DNA of 64,000 nucleotides from Zea mays (taxonomy: Eukaryota; Streptophyta; Magnoliopsida; Poales; Poaceae), in assembly GCF_902167145.1 (NCBI RefSeq), contig NC_050098.1:136536207-136600206 (forward strand). The letters run 5' to 3'. The stretch's first letter is position 1. Every line of letters starts with the position of its first letter. Both the position numbers and the translations under genes were made by a program. Below are positions 44,132 through 56,200 of the stretch, one piece after another. The notes under the pieces were generated by a model. That model saw only the letters and a list, made by a program, of their open reading frames with translations. It had not been told where the DNA came from and ran no database searches.

Positions 44132-46480
44132 TTGATATGGTAAGAACGCTGCTGGGAGAATACAAGTTGCCAAAGCGGTTTTGGTCGGAAGCCTTGAATA
44201 CAACTTGCCATGCCATAAACCGCCTCTACCTTCATCGCCTCCTCAAGAAGATGACATATGAGCTTCTAACTAGTAACAAACTTAGTGTTTCTTATTTTTG
44301 TGTATTTGGGAGCAAATGCTACATCTTGGTCAAGAAAGGTAGACATTCAAAGTTTGCTCCCAAAGTCGTTGAAGAGTTTTTACTTGGTTATGATTCAAAT
44401 ACAAAGGCATATATGGTCTTCAACAAATCTTCGGGTTTAGTTGAAGTCACTAGTGATGTTGTATTTGATGAAAAGAGCATGTTGATCTTGATGAAAACAA
44501 GGTTCTAACGGCAACAATGAGGACTATGGTGATAGGCGATGTGCAACCGCGGGAACACCAAGTACAAGATCAACCCTCTTACTCAACGATGGTGCAATCC
44601 ACAACTCAAGATGAGGAACATACACCTTAAGACGATGACCGCCTGAGGGTGCCTTGGGATGACGACGGGCGCTCGAGGGTGTCTCGGGTGTCCGAGGGCT
44701 TACCTCAAGGCGACGACCGCCTGAAGGTGTCTCGGGTGCCCGAGGGCTTACTTCAAGATAACGGTCGCCCGAGGGAGTCTCGGGTGCCCAAAGGTATGGA
44801 TCTGGGGGAGCACAAGAACAAGAAGAAAAGTAGGAGGAAGAAGTACCACATGCACCTCCAACCCAAGTTTGCACCAATATCCAAAAGGATCATCTAGTGG
44901 ATCAAATCCTTGGTGACATCAGCAAAGGAGTTACTACGTGTTCACGTATTGCTAATTTTTGTGAGCACTACCCCTTTGTTTCTTCTATTGAGCCTTTCAC
45001 AATAGAAGAAGCCTTACAGGATCCGAACTGGGTTTTGACCATGCAAGAGGAGCTAAACAACTTCAAGATAAATGAAGTATGGAGTTTGGTGCCACATCCT
45101 AAACAAAATGTTGTGGGAACCAAGTGGGTGTTCTGCAACAAACAAGACGAGTACAAGGCGGTGACAAGAAACAAGGCGAGACTTGTGGCAAAAGGATATG
45201 CCCAAGTCGCAGGTTTGGATTTTGAGGAGACGTTTGCTCCTATAGCTAGGCTTGAGTCTATTCGCATACTATTAGCCTATGTTGCTCACCATTCTTTTAA
45301 GCTCTATCAAATGGACATGAAGAGCACCTTCCTCAATGGGCCAATCAAGGAGGAGGTGTATGTGGAGCAATCCCCTGACTTCGAGGATGACAGGTACCCC
45401 GACCATGTGTATAAGCTCTCTAAGGCGCTCTATGGACTTAAGCAAGCCTCTAGAGTATGGTATGAATGCCTTAGAGATTTTCTTATTTCTAATGCTTTCA
45501 AGGTAGGGAAAGCCGATCCTACTCTTTTCACTAAGACTTGCAATGGTGATTTGTTTATATGCCAAATATATGTTGATGCCATAATAATTGGTTCTACTAA
45601 TCAAAAGTCGTGTGTGGAGTTTAGCAGGGTGATGATGGAAAAAATGTAGATGTCCATGATGGGAGACTTGACTTACTTCCTCGGATTTTTCAAGTGAAGC
45701 AACTCAAGGAAGGGACATTCATCTCTCAAACGAAATATACATAAGATATCCTAAAGAAGTTTGGGATGAAGGACGCAAAGCCTGCTAAGACGCCAACGGG
45801 TACTGACGGACATCTGGATCTCAACGCGGGTGGTAAGTCCATAGATCAAAAGGTATACCGGTCTATGATATGATCCTTGCTTTATCTTTATGCAAGTTGA
45901 CCGTATATTATGCTTTCTATTTGCATATGTGCTAGATTTCAATCCGACCCCAAGGAATGTCACCTTGTGGATGTGAAGCGCATTCTTCGATATGTAGTTC
46001 ATACGCCTTACATCGGGCTCTGGTATCCTAAGGGGTCTACCGTTGACTTGATTGGATATTCAGACTCCAACTATGCCAGGTGCAAGGTTGATAAGAAGAG
46101 AACTTCAGGGACTTGTCAATTACTAGGAAGATCCCTAGTGTCTTGGAGCTCAAAGAAACAAACATTCATTGCCCTATCCACCGTGGAGGACGAGTATGTT
46201 GTTGCAGGTCAGTGTTGCGCACAACTACCTTGGATGAGGCAAACCCTTCGGGGCTTTGGCTACAATTTAAGCTTAGCGGACAATCCCGTTGAACACAGTC
46301 GCACTAAGCACATAGACATCCAAAATTACTTTTTGAGAGACCACCAGCAAAGGGGAGATACAATGTTTGCCATGTTAGCATCGATCACCAGCTAGTTGAT
46401 ATCTTCACCAAATCTTTAGATGAGAAAAGGTTTTGTAAGCTACGTAGTGAGCTAAATGTCTTAGATTCATGAAACTTGGA
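44132..46480 (+). pseudogene. Copia 2 pol fragment: integrase tail, RT, RNase H
   Basis: The fragment starts inside integrase (DMVRTLLGEYKLPKRFWSEA) and continues through AINRLYLHRLLKKMTYELLT and GYDSNTKAYMVFN. An acidic linker with degenerate short repeats (GGTGTCTCGGGTG near 44680-44780) follows. RT (44897-45649) has [23 protein letters not shown] and YVDAII: the second catalytic Asp of YVDD is Ala. One extra base near 45685 shifts the frame. RNase H (45910-46395) has GYSDSNYARC and STVEDEYV but lacks the CDNESAIR block before ADNPVEHSRTKHI, so about 17 residues are deleted. The sequence resembles copia 1 throughout and is an older Sirevirus copy. Confidence 0.82.
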
Positions 46481-47301
46481 TTGATCTATAGCATACATGT
46501 ACTTTTATGCCTTTGATCATGTTCTTAATTGTCTTTATTGCTTATTTTGGTGCTCAAGTTGTAGAATGTCATCCTCGGACCTCACAAGTCCTTGTGCAAA
46601 CAATGCATATGTTTAGGGGGAGGATATGCTACAACTTGACCCTTTGAGACTAATATGTTTGCTTAAGTGATTTTGGTGTAGTCTCAAAGGTAGATTGAAT
46701 GGGAAATGGTGGACTTGGACAAAGGCAAAGGCTTGCATAACAGTATCAATGTACCTTGTTCAAGTTGCTCTCAGTGTTCATTGCCTTCTTGCTCTTAAAT
46801 TGGCAATTTTTGGTAAGGGAATGAGGTTTAAGGCCACTAGTTTGTCCATTTTGGTGCTTAATGTCAAAGGGGAGAAATTAAGGCCAAAGCAACTGGATCA
46901 ACCACCACTTGTGTATTTCAAAAAGTATTATGTTTTGAACTTGACTTTTTTTATCAAAACCCTCTTAACAGCAAGAGGATCCCTTTGATTGCAAAACTAC
47001 TCTCTTGTGGGGGAGAAATCATTATTATGGGAAAAGGGGAAGTTTTGGCTTCTTTATAAAAAATGTCTTGAAAATTGGTTTAAATTTGCAAAACTAAGTG
47101 TTTTGACTTAGAAGAAAATGAATTTGTTTTGCGAAAATAAACCAAGTGGTGGCAAGATGATCCAAATATGTCAAATCATATACCAATTCTACTGGTGTTT
47201 GACTTGACTTCAATTTGCAAAAGTTGGATCATATTTGGTTATGTTAGTACTTTTTAAGTTGGTTTTGGTGTGTTGGCATGAATCACCAAAAAGGGGGAGA
47301 T
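46481..47301 (+). other. Copia 2 3' untranslated region and polypurine tract
   Basis: Non-coding. AAAAAGGGGGAGAT ends at 47301, directly before the LTR; related GGGGGAG stretches occur near 46615 and 47009. The open frame 46695-46988 is not recognised. Confidence 0.65.
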
Positions 47302-48390
47302 TGAAAGGGAAATGTGCCCTTGGGGCATTTCTAATTGTTTTGGTGACTAAATGCTCAACACATTACTAGGAACTAACACTTCTCCTATGAGCATGAGAAC
47401 AGGTGTTTAGAAAGCAAATTGAAGGAAAGGTATGTTTCTAGCACTTAGTCATTTGTTTTAGGTGTTAACAATGTTCATCTAAGTGCTAATAAACTTCTCA
47501 AGTTGAGTCAAAATGCGGTGAAGAAGTTTGGATAAGAATGACCAAACTTCGGCCAGTCTCGGCCTCACAGGGCAGTCACCTGAGATGTGCTCGGGCGAGT
47601 CGGAGATGCGCTCAGGCGAGTCGTGATTGCGCTCGGGCGAACCCTGAATGTGTTTCCCATCCGAGGATGGGCTCGGGCGAGCCGAGACTGTGTCTCCCGT
47701 CCGCAGATGGCCTCGGGCGAACTGAGATTGTGTCTCCCACCAAGGTTGGCCTCAGGCAAATCGGAACAGCGTCTCCCATCAAAGTTGGCCTCAGGCGAAT
47801 CGAAACAGCGTCTCCCACCGAGGTTGGCCTTAGGCGAATTGGAACCTCATCTCCCATCGAGGTCTCCCTCGGGTGAGTCATGACTGCCTCGAGCGAGTCG
47901 TGTCCTCGAGTGAGCTGCTGCCTCGAGCGCGTTATGACCTCGGGCGAGTTGTGGCCTCAGGTGAGTCGTGTCTGGTGTGCCATGCGACCTAAGGCGCACA
48001 ATGATCAGCTCGGCCATTGAAGGAAGCAGATCACCGATTGTTCAATCCGTGCACACATATAGGGAAGGCTAATTGCTTCCCAAATGAAGAACAAATGGCT
48101 CTAGGCTCCTTGGGGCTATACAAGAACCCCCCTGGACGCCATGGAGTGGTACCCATGCAACACACCGAGACAAAGACAAGAGCTTACAACATACTCCCAG
48201 ACTTCGATCACGCCTTGGTTCGTTCGAGAGAGATCTGAGCGTGTTTTGAGTTGAGACTCTATTGGTTTTTATTCGTGCTCTTTTCTTCACTTGTGTGTGT
48301 ATTCTTGCTGCATTTTGGCTCTTGTGTGTGTTGCTTCTCCCTCCCTTACTCTTGTGCTCTTGTGTTTTTGCGCTTTGAGATGAAAGAGTG
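47302..48390 (+). repeat. Copia 2 3' LTR
   Basis: It begins TGAAAGGGAAATGTGCCC after the polypurine tract, as in Opie-type Sireviruses. It contains a 39 bp minisatellite and CCTCGGGCGAG-type repeats. The right end is not certain: I see no clear CA end or target duplication. Confidence 0.6.
47670..47868. repeat. 39 bp minisatellite, about five units
   Basis: Units start GGCCTCAGGCGAA or a variant and include TCTCCCA(C/T)C. The period is 39 bp (13 codons), so frames remain open on both strands and give repeated peptides such as GLRRIETASPTEV. This is a repeat effect, not evidence of a gene. Confidence 0.75.
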
Positions 48391-48894
48391 CAAAGAACGA
48401 TGATTTTGCCATCAAATCAATTGGATATTTCTGTCTCCTGTCCCTGCGTTCAAGTGGATCATTTACAATTTGAGATGTCCCATGATCACCCTTAGTCATT
48501 ACTCATCGGACAAAAGTGTGCAATGAATAGCAAACTAGGTGTCTAGGTCAAAAAATAGTCCTAGAGAAAGTTTTGTTTCGGTCATGTTGATGGTAGTCAT
48601 TTTTCAAGAATTTTTCCACAAAAGAGTATGCAAAACAATCAAGATCCAAGTCAAAAATATCTTCATCAAGTGCATAATAACAATACTTCTATTAACGGGG
48701 TTATGTGTGAAACCCAATGACAACAATGCAATCAACATCAACAAACAATATCAAGTGGCACAATAGGAGCGTGATGGGTCCATAACCCATAGGTCTCAGG
48801 TTTCTCAAGAAGTGTCTCAATTGACGTGAGAAGAAAACCTGACAACAAGGTCCCAATATAAGTGAAATAAGTGGCATCAAATTAGTATCAACAA
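48391..48894. other. Unrecognised spacer
   Basis: AT-rich DNA between copia 2 and copia 3. It may include the end of the copia 2 LTR. No gene was seen. Confidence 0.4.
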
Positions 48895-50225
48895 TGTAAG
48901 AAAAATGGACCCCAGGCCATTTAGCTCAAAAGGTTTTGGTGTTTGATGATCAACATAACATGTAGACTAATGTGTTTGCTAGTGTTTATGATTGTAGTTC
49001 ACAGGATGCTAAAGTTACTTGGACTAAGGCATTGAGGAAAGTAACACCTCAAAAGAAGACATTATGAAGATCACAAGTGAAGATCAACAAGTATCAAGCA
49101 AAGTCCAAGAAACAAAGAACAGTGTTTCCACGAGCGGACTGTCCGGCTGAGAGCACCAGACTGTCCGATGCACCAGGGAACTGTAGCCCAACGGCTAGCT
49201 CCTGGTGGCACTGGTGAAGAGAAGCCACCGGACTATTCAGTGTGAAAGCCTGCAACGCCAACGGTCACATGCGGTGTCAGATCCAATGGCTAGGCAAACC
49301 GGACAGGTGCATCGGACCGTCCGGTGCCTCCACCGGACTATCCGGTGTGCCGTAGAGAGCAGCAACTTTTCTCTAACGGTTAGAATTGTGTTGGGGCCTA
49401 TAAATACCAACCCAATCGACCATTTCAAGGTGTGGGAGCCCAAAGAACATACCAAGGCATAGTATAGACATTTCCAAGTTCTTATACACCCAAGTGCTTA
49501 ATAGAATCACTCGGTGATTAGCGTAGGTGCTTTGCGAAGTGCTTACGTTAGTTAGACCGCTTTAGCGCATGCTCTAGGTGAATCCTAGTTAGTTGAGTGA
49601 GTTTAGAAAAACCACAACCCCTCGGCTCTTGTGTGATCCGTTGTAATTGTACCGAGTGGGGCGAGTGTCTTGCGGGACCGTGACAACCGCGTTTGTGTCA
49701 CGGCCGCCACCGTGTACCAGAGGGAACGAGGTCCGCGGCGTTTTAGGTGGAAGCTCGTTAGTGGAGACGGCGGGGAGCGTCCGAGAGGAGCCGAAAGCGG
49801 AGTACCACTTGCGCGTGGAGAAGGCCCGTGACTCTCTACGGAGTTACTCGACCGAGGTGCTTGGCCCTCGCGTGGGCTTTCATTTGCGTAGCGGCACCAA
49901 CGAGGATTAGTCGGGACCTTGCGTGGTTCGGGATACCTCGGTAAATATACCAGCGTCATCCACGAGAGTTTGTATCTCTACCATGCTCTTTAGCTTCCGC
50001 ATTTATATTAAGTATTTAAGTTTCAATCTTGTCTTTATACTCAAATTGTTTAGGATTGAAACTTAGGCATTGCGGTAGAGATAGCAACACTTAGACAAAA
50101 CCTAGTTTGCACATTCTAGATTGCTTATTTGCATAGGTTTTGCTCTAGGGATTCATTTGTGCTTAGTTTAGAGAGTTTTAGAAGTCCTAATTCACCCCCA
50201 TCTTAGGCGTCACCTATTTCCTTCA
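48895..50225 (+). repeat. Copia 3 5' LTR
   Basis: It runs from TGTAAGAAAAATGG to CCTATTTCCTTCA. It has CCGGACTATCCGGTG-type palindromes (about 49130-49350) and TATAAATA at 49399-49406. The start is chosen from the TG and partial inverted match to the end; a start at 48906 is possible. Frames such as 49603-49959 are chance. Confidence 0.65.
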
Positions 50226-50227
50226 AT

Positions 50228-50240
50228 TGGTATCAAAGCC
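50228..50240 (+). other. Copia 3 primer-binding site
   Basis: TGGTATCAAAGCC, two bases after the LTR, differs by one base from the initiator tRNA-Met site TGGTATCAGAGC. Confidence 0.8.
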
Positions 50241-50307
50241 TGGTTTGGCTCATTTGAAAAGCTTTAGCTTCACCGCTAAAAGAGCCAACACTTTTTAGAG
50301 AAAAGGG

Positions 50308-50680
50308 ATGGATACCCATAGGCCACCACACTTTGACGGCACTAACTTTCCATATTATAGTGCTATAATGACTTGTTACCTAGAGGCCGTTGATCTAGGT
50401 GTTTGGAGAGTCACTCGTGAAGGGATGAAACCACCCAAAAATTCCGAGAAACCCACCATGAGTGAGGAAAAAGAAATTCATTTAAATGCTAGCACCAAAA
50501 ATTGCTTGTATGAATCTCTTAGCATGGATATTTTTAATCTAGTTTTTACATTGAAAACCGCTAATGAGATTTGGCTAAAATTGCATGAGCTCCATGATGA
50601 CACATCCATATCCGTGAGAAAAAAACATTGCCTAGTCTTAAATGAGTATAATTCTTTTGCTATGAAAGATAATGAGCTTG
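50308..50680 (+). pseudogene. Copia 3 gag, 5' part
   Basis: The frame MDTHRPPHFDGTNFPYYSAI is the N-terminus of a copia gag (PF14223-like), with WRVTREGMKPPKNSEKP and ANEIWLKLHELHD. It reads SFAMKDNEL at 50680, where gypsy 2 is inserted. Across the insertion, after one GCTTG copy is removed, the codons continue directly into VRDMYSRLNL, so the insertion split an intact frame. Confidence 0.85.
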
Positions 50681-51305
50681 TGTTGGGACCATGCTTCGTC
50701 GCTGAAGGTCCTGCGGAAAGAAACAGCTTCGGCTGAAGCTGCTCGTACGTGATGCCGAAGGCACCATTCATGAAGCTTCGGTATTATAGCATATCCGATG
50801 ATGAAGGGTCGAATCGACTTAAAGATAGAATGGCCTTTTAGTCCATAAGGGTCTGAGTCATTGTTGTAGACTTTTATGAGGGGCATGATTGTAATTCCTC
50901 ACAGGCTGTGTCCTGTGCCTATAAATAGTGAACATTATTCCTTTACTGTTCACGCATTCCTGTAATTGCAAACACATCACTCGAGAATTATTATTTGTCA
51001 AGGCAAAGGTATAAATGTACCTAAACATTATGTTTTAACATCTGAGATTCATATAGTAAATATACGAATGATGTCATTTATTTCTGATGTATTTATCTTT
51101 AATGTTCCACATTTTATATTACTTTGTATTATTTTGTAAGTTTAATTACGAAGGTGTAACCTTCGTAATACTCTGCTCGTGGTCTTCGTCCGAAGTTCAT
51201 TAACTCCTTAGGGAGATAATGCTTCAGCGGATGAAGGGCATTAATATTTAACATTTTATGTTGCCTTGTTCTTAATTAATAGCATTTGAGAACAAGTCCC
51301 CAACA
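50681..51305 (+). repeat. Gypsy 2 5' LTR
   Basis: 625 bp, TGTTGGGACC...AAGTCCCCAACA. TATA box TATAAATA at 50920-50927. TTCG/CGAA motifs are frequent. Confidence 0.93.
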
Positions 51306-51306
51306 T

Positions 51307-51322
51307 TGGCGCCCACCTCCGG
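51307..51322 (+). other. Gypsy 2 primer-binding site
   Basis: TGGCGCCCACCTCCGG, one base after the LTR. The TGGCGCC start suggests a tRNA ending GGCGCCA, such as tRNA-Asp; the match beyond that is unchecked. Confidence 0.6.
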
Positions 51323-51349
51323 TGAACTCACTTCCACTTTCCTGAGACA

Positions 51350-54300
51350 ATGGCTTCGTTCAAGAACCAAGCTGGAACTGCTTCGGCTCCGAAGCTGATT
51401 CTCCCGATAACAGGCGGTTCATGCTCAGAGCCGGCTAACAAGAAATAGAAGAAGGAGGCACAAAGAAGAGTACAACATGTAGGGGTACAAGGACCCTTCA
51501 TCAAGTCAAGATGGTCTCACATTCCAATTACCTTCTCTCAAGAGGATCTTCAGCTCAAGGATTACCCACACAACGATGCTATGGTTATCTCTTGTGTGAT
51601 CAAAGGATTTCTGGTCCATAATGTTTTGGTTGATACAGGCAGCGTAGCTGATATCATATTTGCTAAGGCCTTCAGACAGATGTAAGAGCCCGAAGACAAA
51701 ATCCATGATGCCACACATCCCCTTTGTGGCTTCGGAGGAAGGCAGATTGTAGCACTTGGAAAAATCACAATGCCAGTAACCTTCGGATTTATTAACAACA
51801 CAAGGACTGAACAAGTTGTGTTCGATATTGTTGACATGGAATACCCTTACAATGCAATCATTGGTCGTGGTACTCTCAATGCCTTCGAAGCAATTCTTCA
51901 TCCAGCATATCTTTGCATGAAGATACCTTCGGACCAAGGACCTATTGCCATTCATGGAAGTCAGGAAGCTGCCAGAAGGGCCGAAGGAAACTGGACAGAC
52001 TCAAAGGCAATCCATAACATAGATGGAGCTGAAGCTTGTGAGCAGTACAAGTTTAGAAGGGAGAAAGCTGCTTCGGCCGATCAGCCGAAGCCCATGCTTT
52101 TATGTGAGGACATAGCAGAGCAGAAGGTGCTATTGGGATCCCAACTGTCTGAAGAACAGGAGAAAACCTTGATAAGGTTTCTGTTCAACAACAAAGATGT
52201 TTTTGCATGGTCAGTCAATGATCTTTGTGGAGTCAACAGGGATGTTATTGAACATTTGCTCAATGTTGACCCATCTTTTAGACCCAGAAAGCAGAGGCTT
52301 CAGAAGATGTCTGATGACAAGGCCGAAGGTGCTCGGAATGAAGTAAAAAGGCTCCTTAGTGCCGGAGTTATCAGAGAGGTAAAATACCCAGAGTGGCTGG
52401 CTAACACTGTTACGGTAAAAAAGGCCAATGGTAAATGGAGAATGTGTATTGATTTTACTGATCTCAACAAGGCCTGTCCGAAGGACGAGTTTCCATTGCC
52501 AAGGATAGATTCTCTAGTCGATGCAGCAGCTTCATCAGAGCTTATGAGTCTGCTGGATTGTTATTCAGGCTATCATCAAATTTGGATGAAGAAGGAGGAT
52601 GAGCCAAAAACCAGCTTCATAACCCCTAGTGGAACATATTGTTACCTTCGGATGCCTGAGGGGCTCAAGAATGCTGGAGGAAGCTTCAGCAGAATGACAG
52701 CGAAGGTTCTTCATTCTCAGATAGGCAGAAATGTGCTAACTTATGTTGATGATATCATTGTAAAAAGCACGAAGCAAGATAATCACATTGCTGATCTGCA
52801 GGAGACCTTCGCTAATTTTAGACAGACTGGTTTAAAGTTGAACCCAGAAAAATGTGTCTTCGGAGTGAAGAAAGGGAAATTTCTTGGCTGTCTAGTCTCA
52901 ACAAAAGGGATTGAAGCTAATCCAAATAAAATCGAAGCTATCCTTCGAATGGAGCCACCAAGTACAAAAAAGGGGGCTCAAAGATTGATAGGAAGACTGG
53001 CATCTCTCAATAGATTTATATCTAGATCAACAGAGAGAAATTTACCATTTTTCGAAGTGCTGAAGTCAGCTGAAGTTTTTCAATGGGGACCAGTTCAGCA
53101 GAAAGCCTTCGAAGAGCTGAAGCAATATTTGATAGACCTAACAACACTAACTTCACCAACGCCAGGGGCTCCTCTGTTGTTATATGTGGCAGCTTCGCAC
53201 TCAGCGGTAAGTGCAGCACTTGTCCAGGAGAAGCTTGAAGGTCAAATCAAAAAGCAAGCCCCAATATACTTTGTATCCAAAGTTCTTAGTTTATCAAAGA
53301 AAAATTACACAGAGTTGGAGAAGGTGCTGTATGCTGTTTTAATGGCCTCCAGGAAGCTTCGGCACTATTTTCAGGCATACAATATAGTTGTTCCTTCTTC
53401 ACAACCATTGAAGGATATTATGAGAAATAGAGAAGCTACTGGAAGGGTTGGAAAATGGGCCGCGGAGCTCAATGAATTCTGTATTGATTATGTGCATAGA
53501 TCTTCGATTCAATCTCAAGCATTGGCAGACTTCATTGCTGACTGGACGCCAGGGGCTCAGGAAGAATAAACGAATAAAGATGCTGAAGTTTGGACAGTAT
53601 TTTGCGATGGATCTTGGGGAACCTTCGGAGCAGGAGCAGCTGCTGTATTGGTTGCACCTTCCAAAGTTAAAACTTGCTATGCAACAAGACTTGATTTCAG
53701 TTGCACAAATAATATTGCTGAGTACGAAGCTTTACTTTTGGGGCTTCGGAAGTTAAAGGCGATGGGAATCAGAAGGGCGGTTCTAAAAACTGATTCCCAA
53801 GTTATCTCTGGTCATATTGATAAAAGTTATAAAGCAAGAGATCCGAAGCTTGAAAAATATTTAGACACGGTCCGAAGGATTGAGGCTTCCTTTGAAGGCT
53901 TTTCTGTTAAAAATATTCCTCATGGAGAAAATGAATACGCTGATTTATTAGCTAAGTCAGCAGCTTAGGGGCTGCCCTTACCTTCGGAAGTATTTTTCGA
54001 AATAATAAAAGCACCTTCGGTTGAGCTTCTTGAAAGAGCGGTCCTCAACATATCCCCTGTTTATAGTGAAGACTGGAGAACTGAGATCATCTCTTTCCTT
54101 CAGGGTAACTTTCTTTCAGATGACGAAGCTTATAACAGGAGGATAGAGGCAAGAGCTCGACCATATGTTATAATAGAAGGGGAACTATACAAGCGTGGGG
54201 TCTGTTCTCCGTTACTCAAGTGTTTATCCAGAGCCGAAGGTATAGAATTGATGAAGGAAATACACGCAGGCTTATGTGGATCTCACATTGGATCTAGGCC

Positions 54301-55303
54301 TTTGCTTGGAAAAGTTTTCCGTCAAGGATTTTATTGGGCAAAGGCAGCTTCGGATGCAGCGGAATTAGTCCAAAAGTGCGAAGGTTGTCAGAAATGTGCA
54401 AGAGATCAAAAACAACCTTCGTCTTTAACTTAGTTAATACAACCCACTTGGCCGTTGCAAAGATGGGGCCTTGATTTGTTAGGACCGTTACCACCAGCAC
54501 AAGGCAACTTAAGATATGTTGTAGTGGCAGTGGAATATTTTTCTAAGTGGATTGAGGCAAAGCCTTTAGCCACAATAACTTCGGTCACTATTCAAAAGTT
54601 TTTCTGGCAAAATATTGTTTGTCGCTTCGGAGTGCCGAAGGCCATTACTGTGGATAATGGGACACAGTTTGATTCCGAAGCTTTCAGAGAATTTTGCGAT
54701 CAAATTGGCATGAAGATCCATTTCGCATCAGTTCGACATCCGGAGTCAAATGGACTTGTTGAAAGAGCTAATGGGATCATAATGATAGGAATAATGAAGT
54801 TAATCTTCAATCAGCCCAGGGGAAAGTGGCCAGACGAATTAATCAAAGTGGTGTGGAGCCATAACACAACAGTATCAAGATCAACAGGCTTTACGTCATT
54901 CAAACTATTGTTTGGTGACGAAGCAATAACTCCGGAAGAAGCCAAAGCAGGATCAATAAGAATAGTAGCTTCGGCAGAAGGCGAAGATGAAGCTGATTAC
55001 TCTGTGGAAAAAGATGCTATAGAAGGGATCAGGCTTCAAGCTGTGGAAAACATCAACAAATACCAAGCTGAAACAATAAAATGGCGTGATAGAAAGGTTA
55101 GGCTGAAGAACATTGAACCAGGACAATTGGTGCTTCGAAGAGTAGCCAACCCTGAGACAGTAGGCAAATTACAGCTAAAGTGGGAAGGACCTTTTTTGGT
55201 AGTATCTTCGTCAAGACCCGGTTCCTACAGATTGAAGGATATGGACGGCAACGACATTCCTAGATCATGGAATGCGGATGAGCTTCGGCGATATTATGTT
55301 TAG
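51350..55303 (+). pseudogene. Gypsy 2 pol: protease, RT, RNase H, integrase
   Basis: A single frame spans almost 4 kb without a frameshift. It opens with a gag-like start (MASFKNQAGTASAPKLILPI) and passes, after only about 40 residues, into the protease region (LVDTGSVADIIFAKAF near 51630). RT has KYPEWLANTVTVKKANGKWR, SLLDCYSGYHQIW and intact YVDDIIVKS; two RNase H domains follow (FCDGSWGTFGAGA, NNIAEYEALL). Integrase has GSHIGSRPLLGKVFRQGFYW, CEGCQKC, WGLDLLGPL, VDNGTQF and HPESNGLVERANG, with the C-terminus SWNADELRRYYV. In-frame stops: TAG 51446, TAA 51683, TAA 53567, TAG 53966, TAG 54431. Catalytic residues are intact, so decay is recent. Confidence 0.9.
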
Positions 55304-55487
55304 CTTGATGTAATTTTTTCTATTCTTTTTTGTGGCACCCTTTTCCTTTCCAAAGGGGGAGAAAGGTTTTTAATGGGGCCACAACATGTAATTTTTCTTT
55401 TCCTTATTTCAATTCTATAAGAGTGATATCCCCCAAAAATGTAAATGTAAATGCAAAGGAAAAAGAAAAGAAAACAGGGAGAAGCTC
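55304..55487 (+). other. Gypsy 2 spacer after pol
   Basis: Short AT-rich, purine-rich spacer before the tandem repeat. Nothing is recognised. Confidence 0.5.
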
Positions 55488-55770
55488 AAAAGTCGTTCCT
55501 AAGGGAATGCAGAGCTTACAGCGAAAAATAAACGCTGATTCCGCCGAAAGTAAAAGGCGAAGAAGCTCCTAAGGGAGGCTTACAGCGAAAAATAAACGCT
55601 GATTCCGCCGAAAGTAAAAGGCGAAGAAGCTCCTAAGGGAGGCTTACAGCGAAAAATAAACGCTGATTCCGCCGAAAGTAAAAGGCGAAGAAGCTCCTAA
55701 GGGAGGCTTACAGCGAAAAGTCAGCGCTGATACACCGAAAAGTAAACGGTGAAGCCGAAAAGTAAACGGC
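55488..55770 (+). repeat. Gypsy 2 64 bp tandem repeat forming a stem-loop array
   Basis: Units of 64 bp (AAGCTCCTAAGGGAGGCTTA followed by two small hairpins) repeat with few changes; the last unit is altered. Hairpins are CAGCG/CGCTG (55519, 55583, 55647, 55711), CGCC/GGCG (55542, 55606, 55670), CACCG/CGGTG (55733) and GCCG/CGGC (55754). Loops are nearly constant: AAAAATAAA, AAAGTAAAA or AAAAGTAAA. Change on both stem sides with the loop kept is what a structured RNA or a protein-bound cruciform would show. The function is unknown. Confidence 0.8.
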
Positions 55771-56200
55771 AAAAAAGATTTGAATCATTCACAAGGGGAT
55801 GAAGGGCTATGATTATGGTTTTGAATATGTGTTCCGATATTCATTTGCATGATACATTACATCATGTCATTTGCATTCATAAACATTCATTTAGACATAT
55901 ATAGAATCATCATCATACCACACAAAAAAGACAGATGCTTCGGCAATGAGGAAAAACTTCGAAGAAAGAGGAAATTTTCATGCTTCGTTGTGTACGAAAA
56001 GAAGGGAAGGTGTTTTTCGCCTTCGGCTCAAAAGTGAAGTTTCGTTCATAGCAAAGCAGATTGTACACGGATAAAGGAGACAAGATATATTACAAGGTAT
56101 GTACAAATTTACATAAGTTTTTTCCACAATTATATTACAAAGATCTCTCCATAATTTTTTGCAGGAAAGTCTATTATAGCAACTATTAAGCTTCAGCCCG
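55771..56200 (+). other. Spacer between stem-loop array and antisense gene
   Basis: AT-rich; probably holds the 3' end of the antisense transcript. No coding signal was seen. Confidence 0.5.

Noticed and set aside
47538..47883. Repeat-peptide genes on both strands
   Set aside because: Open only because the minisatellite period is a multiple of three; located in an LTR.
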